NCBI RefSeq assembly: GCF_033115175.1
Contig: NC_084837.1
Coordinates: 30,892,266 to 30,956,265 of the forward strand
Direction: 5' to 3'
Length of the DNA: 64,000 bases
Source of the DNA: Lepus europaeus
Taxonomy: Eukaryota; Chordata; Mammalia; Lagomorpha; Leporidae
The notes under the pieces were generated by a model. That model was given only the letters and a program-made list of their open reading frames with translations, was not told the origin of the DNA and made no database searches. Shown one piece after another: positions 60,673-64,000 of this stretch; position 1 is the stretch's first letter; every line of letters starts with the position of its first letter. The translations under genes were made by a program, and so were the position numbers.

Positions 60673-62609
60673 CCAGTCTGTGTCTTTTAAATGGAGAGTT
60701 AAGGCCATTTACATTCAAGGTAAATATTGATAGATAATGACTTGGCCTTGCCATTTTTCCATAAATATTCCTATTGTGTACTTTGATTTCCTTTGTACTT
60801 TTACTAGGAGATTTTCTGCCTTCACCTTTCATAGTGATCACCCTGTTTCAGTGTTTCTTTGTATAGTACATCCTTAAGCAACTTTTGTAAGGCTGGACAA
60901 GTGGTGACAATTTATTTCAATTTCTGTTGGTTATGGAAGGTCATTATTTCACCTTCACTCATAAAGAGAGCTTTGCAAGATACAGTATTCTGGTTTGACA
61001 GTTTTTTTCTCTTAAGACCTGGAATGTATCTTGCCATTCTCTCCTAGCCTGTAGGGTTTCTGATGAGAAGTTTGATATGAGTCTAATTGGAGGTCCTCTG
61101 AAAGTAATCTGGCATTTTTCTTGTGCACATTTAAAAATCTTTTCTTTATGTTTTACTCTGGAGAGTTTGACTACAATGTGTGTGGTGAAGATCTTTTCTG
61201 GTCATGTCTAGGAGTTCTATGTGCTTTCTGTGCTTGGTGTCCCTTTCTTTCTCAAAATTAGGGACATTTTCTATAATTATTTCACTAAAAAGGCCTTCTA
61301 CTCTATTATCTCTTTCCATGCCTTCAGGAACTCCGAAGACCTGTATTTTCAGTCATTTGATAGTATCCCATAAATCTCCAATATTGCAATATTATTTTTA
61401 ATTTTCTAGTTTTTTCTTCTTCTTTTTTTTTTTTTTTGGTCTTACTGTAAAATTTCTAGATTTGTCTTTTATCTTCTATCTTGGATATTCTTTCTTTCTT
61501 GTGGCTCACCAATTCTGTTGTTAAGGTTTTCCACCTCATTTTTTATTTGTTCTATTGAAATCTTCATTTCCAATATTTCATTTTGATTTCTCTTTAAAAT
61601 CTCAATTTCATGAGAAAAATTTTCTTTTATATCTGATATGGATTTCTTTAATTTGTGGATGTGCTTCAGATTACTTCTAAGTCAGTAATCCTATTAATTT
61701 TTTTGAATTCAGTTTCTGGAATTTTTTCAGTCTCTTTATTTTCACATTTTAATATTGAAATGTTGTGTTTCTTGGGCATCATGTTGTCTTCTTTATTCTT
61801 GCTTCTTGAATTGCCATGTTTATTTTTAGGCATTTCTGGAGGTACTCGTTTGTTTAATTTTTTTCCCTGTGATGGCTTTAATCTTGAGGCTATGCTGCTA
61901 TGGATTAGTGGAGTGTCTACTATTTCAGTTAATACCCAGAGGCATGTACTGGGTATGGCCAGGGAGCTCTGTTCAGTGCTCCAGGGTGAGGGAAGTGTTA
62001 TAAAGAATTGAGAAGTGTTTTCTCACCTTCATTTTTTGAGATGATGTTTTATAGCTTTGATGTTCTTCTCTAATTTTTTATGGAATTCACTAGTGAAAAC
62101 TTCCGAGTTTAGTTTTACTTCTAGAAAGATTTTAGCTAAATGCCTACTACTTTCATTGTTATAGGGATATCTGTATTATCTTTTAAATCATTTATTTTAT
62201 CTTTTTGAATAACTGTAGGACCTGTTTTAGTTCTGATTATAGTGTAATTTTTGTATCTCATTTTGATATATATTAACAAGTTGTGTTTTCTCTGTCTCTC
62301 AAATCAATCTTGTTTAGGATGTATCTTCACAAAAAAGGCATTGGGTTTCATTGATTTTCTTATTTTTTTACTATGTCACTGGCTTCTGCTATTTGCTATT
62401 TTTATCATTTTGCCTAGTTTACTTATTTATGTACTCTGTTTCTAGTTCATTCAGATGGAATTTGAGGTTATTGGATTTATCCTTTACTTTTATAATATAG
62501 GATTTAGGAGTATATATTTCTCTCTAAGCATTGTTTTTCACAACATTCCACAAATTCCAGTAGTTATGTTGCTTTTATTTTCATTAAAAGGTTATAATTG
62601 CAAAAAAAT

Positions 62610-63110
62610 TTTAAAGATTTATTTCATTTATTTGAAAGGCAGAGATACAGAAAGAGAGAGAGAGAGAGAGAAGGAGAGACTGAGAAAGAGATCTTCCATT
62701 CACTGGTTCACTCCCCAAATGTCTGAAATGGCTAAGGCTGGGCCAGACCAAAGCCAAGAGCCAGGAATATCTTCTGGGTCCCTCTACATGGGTGCAAGGG
62801 CTCAAGCCCTTGGGTCATCTCCCACTGCTTTCCCAGGCACATTAACAAGAAGCTGGTTCAGAAATGGAGCAGCTGGCCTCCACTGGCACCCATATGAAAT
62901 GCCAGTGTTGCAAGCAGTGACTTTACCTGCCTTGCCACAATGCCTGTCCCTTTAAATTTATTTTATTTGTTTGACAGGCAGAAGGTGGGGGGTGGCTCCC
63001 ATCTCCAAATTGGCAGGAAACCAGAACTGGGAATTGAACACAGGCACTTTGATATAGGATGTGGATATGTTAACTAATGTCTTAACTGCTAAGGCACACA
63101 CTTACCCTTA
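62610..63110 (-). mobile_element. Two C SINEs in a row, antisense (62610-62951 and 62952-63110)
   Basis: The first is a full copy (TTTATTTGAAAGGCAGAGAT to CTTGCCACAATGCCTGTCCC). It is followed at once by a second tail and shortened body (TTATTTGTTTGACAGGCAGA, AACACAGGCACTTTGATATA, CTAAGGCACACACTTACCC). The younger copy probably landed in the tail side of the older, internally shortened one. Confidence 0.85.
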
Positions 63111-63764
63111 ATTGCTGTCATAAAATATAGTTATGTGGTTTGATCCTCTTTAATTTATTGAGACTTCTGTTATGGCTCACCATATGGCCTATCTTGTTAA
63201 GTCTTCTGAATCCTAAATATTTTGCAGTTCCTGGTTGGAGAGCTCTATTAATGCCAATTTTAGAAACACAAATTGGTTGTCAGTATTGCTCAATTCTTCA
63301 GTGTCATTAATGACTTTCTGTCTAGCTGTTCTATAGATCATGGAGATGGGTTTGTTGAAATCCCTGGCTATAATTGTATGTTTGTCTATTTCTCCTTGAA
63401 GTTCTGTCAGTTTTTGCTTTCTGAATCTTGAATTTTTAATATTAACCACATAAAATTTTAGGATTATTATTTCATCTTTCTAAAGACCATTTTTACTCCA
63501 GTAATAGTATTTCTTCTATCACTTGTCTAGTTTAAAATCTTAATATCCTTTGCTTTGCTTATTGTGGCCTTTATGTACTTTTCTTATTTTGGTCTTTCTT
63601 CCTATAACTAATACTTCTTATTATTTCTAGAGTATTTTTTTAAAACACAGATTTGGTTATATAATTATTTGTCTACAGAATAACATTTAGATTTCTTAAA
63701 AATGTAGCCATGTCCTTTCACAAGCACCTTTAACCTATTTGATATCTCATCATAAAATGTAGGG

Positions 63765-63985
63765 TGGTGATATGGAGTGAATGTGAAGAACATGACTGCT
63801 GGTTTGCAAATCCTGACACCATCACTTATGTGCTGGGTGGTTAGCTCAGGTTGACTAATCTCCACATGTCTCAGTCTGCACATCTGAAAAAAGATAGTAA
63901 GAACAGTACTCAACTGATAGAATTTTTAAACACAAGAGTTAATCTATATTAAGTTCTTAGAATAATATCTTAGAAAAAATTCTGG
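63765..63985 (+). mobile_element. MIR element at the right edge
   Basis: GACTGCTGGTTTGCAAATCC, ACTTATGTGCTGGGTGGTTA, CACATGTCTCAGTCTGCACA, then TTAAGTTCTTAGAATAAT, follow MIR order in plus orientation. Confidence 0.8.
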
Positions 63986-64000
63986 CTCTGTGTCTTATAA

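Larger units (their letters stand above)
59281..62039 (-). mobile_element. Younger L1 nested in the L1M, antisense, RT largely missing
   Basis: 3' UTR (59281-59640), part of the linker and endonuclease (59640-60900; CACCTTCACTCATAAAGAG near 60950 is the end of ORF1), ORF1 (about 60950-61880) and a trace of 5' UTR (GGCCAGGGAGCTCTGTTCAG near 61960). The UTR joins almost directly to the linker, so most of RT and the C-terminus are absent. SINEs at 59428-59520 and 60364-60672 interrupt it. Confidence 0.8.
56540..63660 (-). mobile_element. Old L1M-type host element, antisense, in three visible pieces
   Basis: Pieces at 56540-56785 (3' UTR), about 57415-59280 (3' UTR, then ORF2 end and RT; CCTTGTCCCAGCACCATTTG at 58082) and about 62040-63660 (RT start and endonuclease; TTTTTATGGAATTCACTAGT near 62075, GTTGAAATCCCTGGCTATAA near 63354) read as one antisense L1. 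Younger L1s and SINEs split it at 56786-57414, 58386-58695, 59281-62039 and 62610-63110. Some RT is missing at the 59280/62040 join. Confidence 0.75.

Overview
The window looks like nuclear genomic DNA from a lagomorph, most probably the European rabbit or a close leporid. The main reason is the density of tRNA-derived SINEs of the lagomorph C-repeat type, about two dozen recognisable copies. Each has a tRNA-like head, a CT-rich stretch and an AAATAAATAAATC-like tail. L1 elements whose 3' ends resemble one another run throughout. No bacterial, viral or organellar gene organisation is present.

There is one convincing protein-coding gene. It is a single-exon reading frame at 51548-54034 (+) encoding an 828-residue Pro/Ala/Glu-rich protein that I recognise as FSCB, the fibrous sheath CABYR-binding protein of the sperm tail. 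A strong Kozak ATG, a length close to human FSCB (about 825 aa) and a polyadenylation signal 150 bp after the stop support it. The rest behaves like a gene desert.

One clear retropseudogene lies at about 41166-43935 on the minus strand. It is a decayed, intronless copy of EPS15L1 mRNA (three EH domains, coiled coil, DPF repeats, then probable 3' UTR). A second, shorter block homologous to its 3' UTR-like part lies 2.2 kb away at about 39065-39410 in the same orientation.

Layout: 1-3480 old L1 (+) with two SINEs; 3483-4826 nested SINEs, a hAT-like fragment and an L1 3' end; 4827-6390 single-copy-looking DNA and a MIR; 6395-8550 antisense L1; 8551-16484 sparse repeats, microsatellites and a possible solo LTR; 16485-18045 antisense leporid L1 3' end; 19250-29165 an L1 inserted into an older L1; 29166-38617 mostly unique DNA with MIR, L2 and SINEs plus a CTCF-like motif at 32261; 38618-44405 LTR-like repeat, EPS15L1 retrocopies, L1 and L2; 45495-49381 a young-type SINE and an internally deleted L1 with a 24-bp target-site duplication; 49406-55216 FSCB and its flanks; 55217-64000 a deep stack of nested antisense L1s and SINEs, ending in a MIR.

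I found no previously unknown multi-gene system. The most informative observations concern retrotransposition: an L1 whose deletion fuses the ORF1 start to the ORF2 C-terminal region in frame, a 93-bp SINE made only of the tRNA head plus an A-rich tail with a perfect target duplication, the EPS15L1 retrocopy, and a 39-bp coding minisatellite in FSCB. All comparisons with known families were made from memory of those families. No database search was run.
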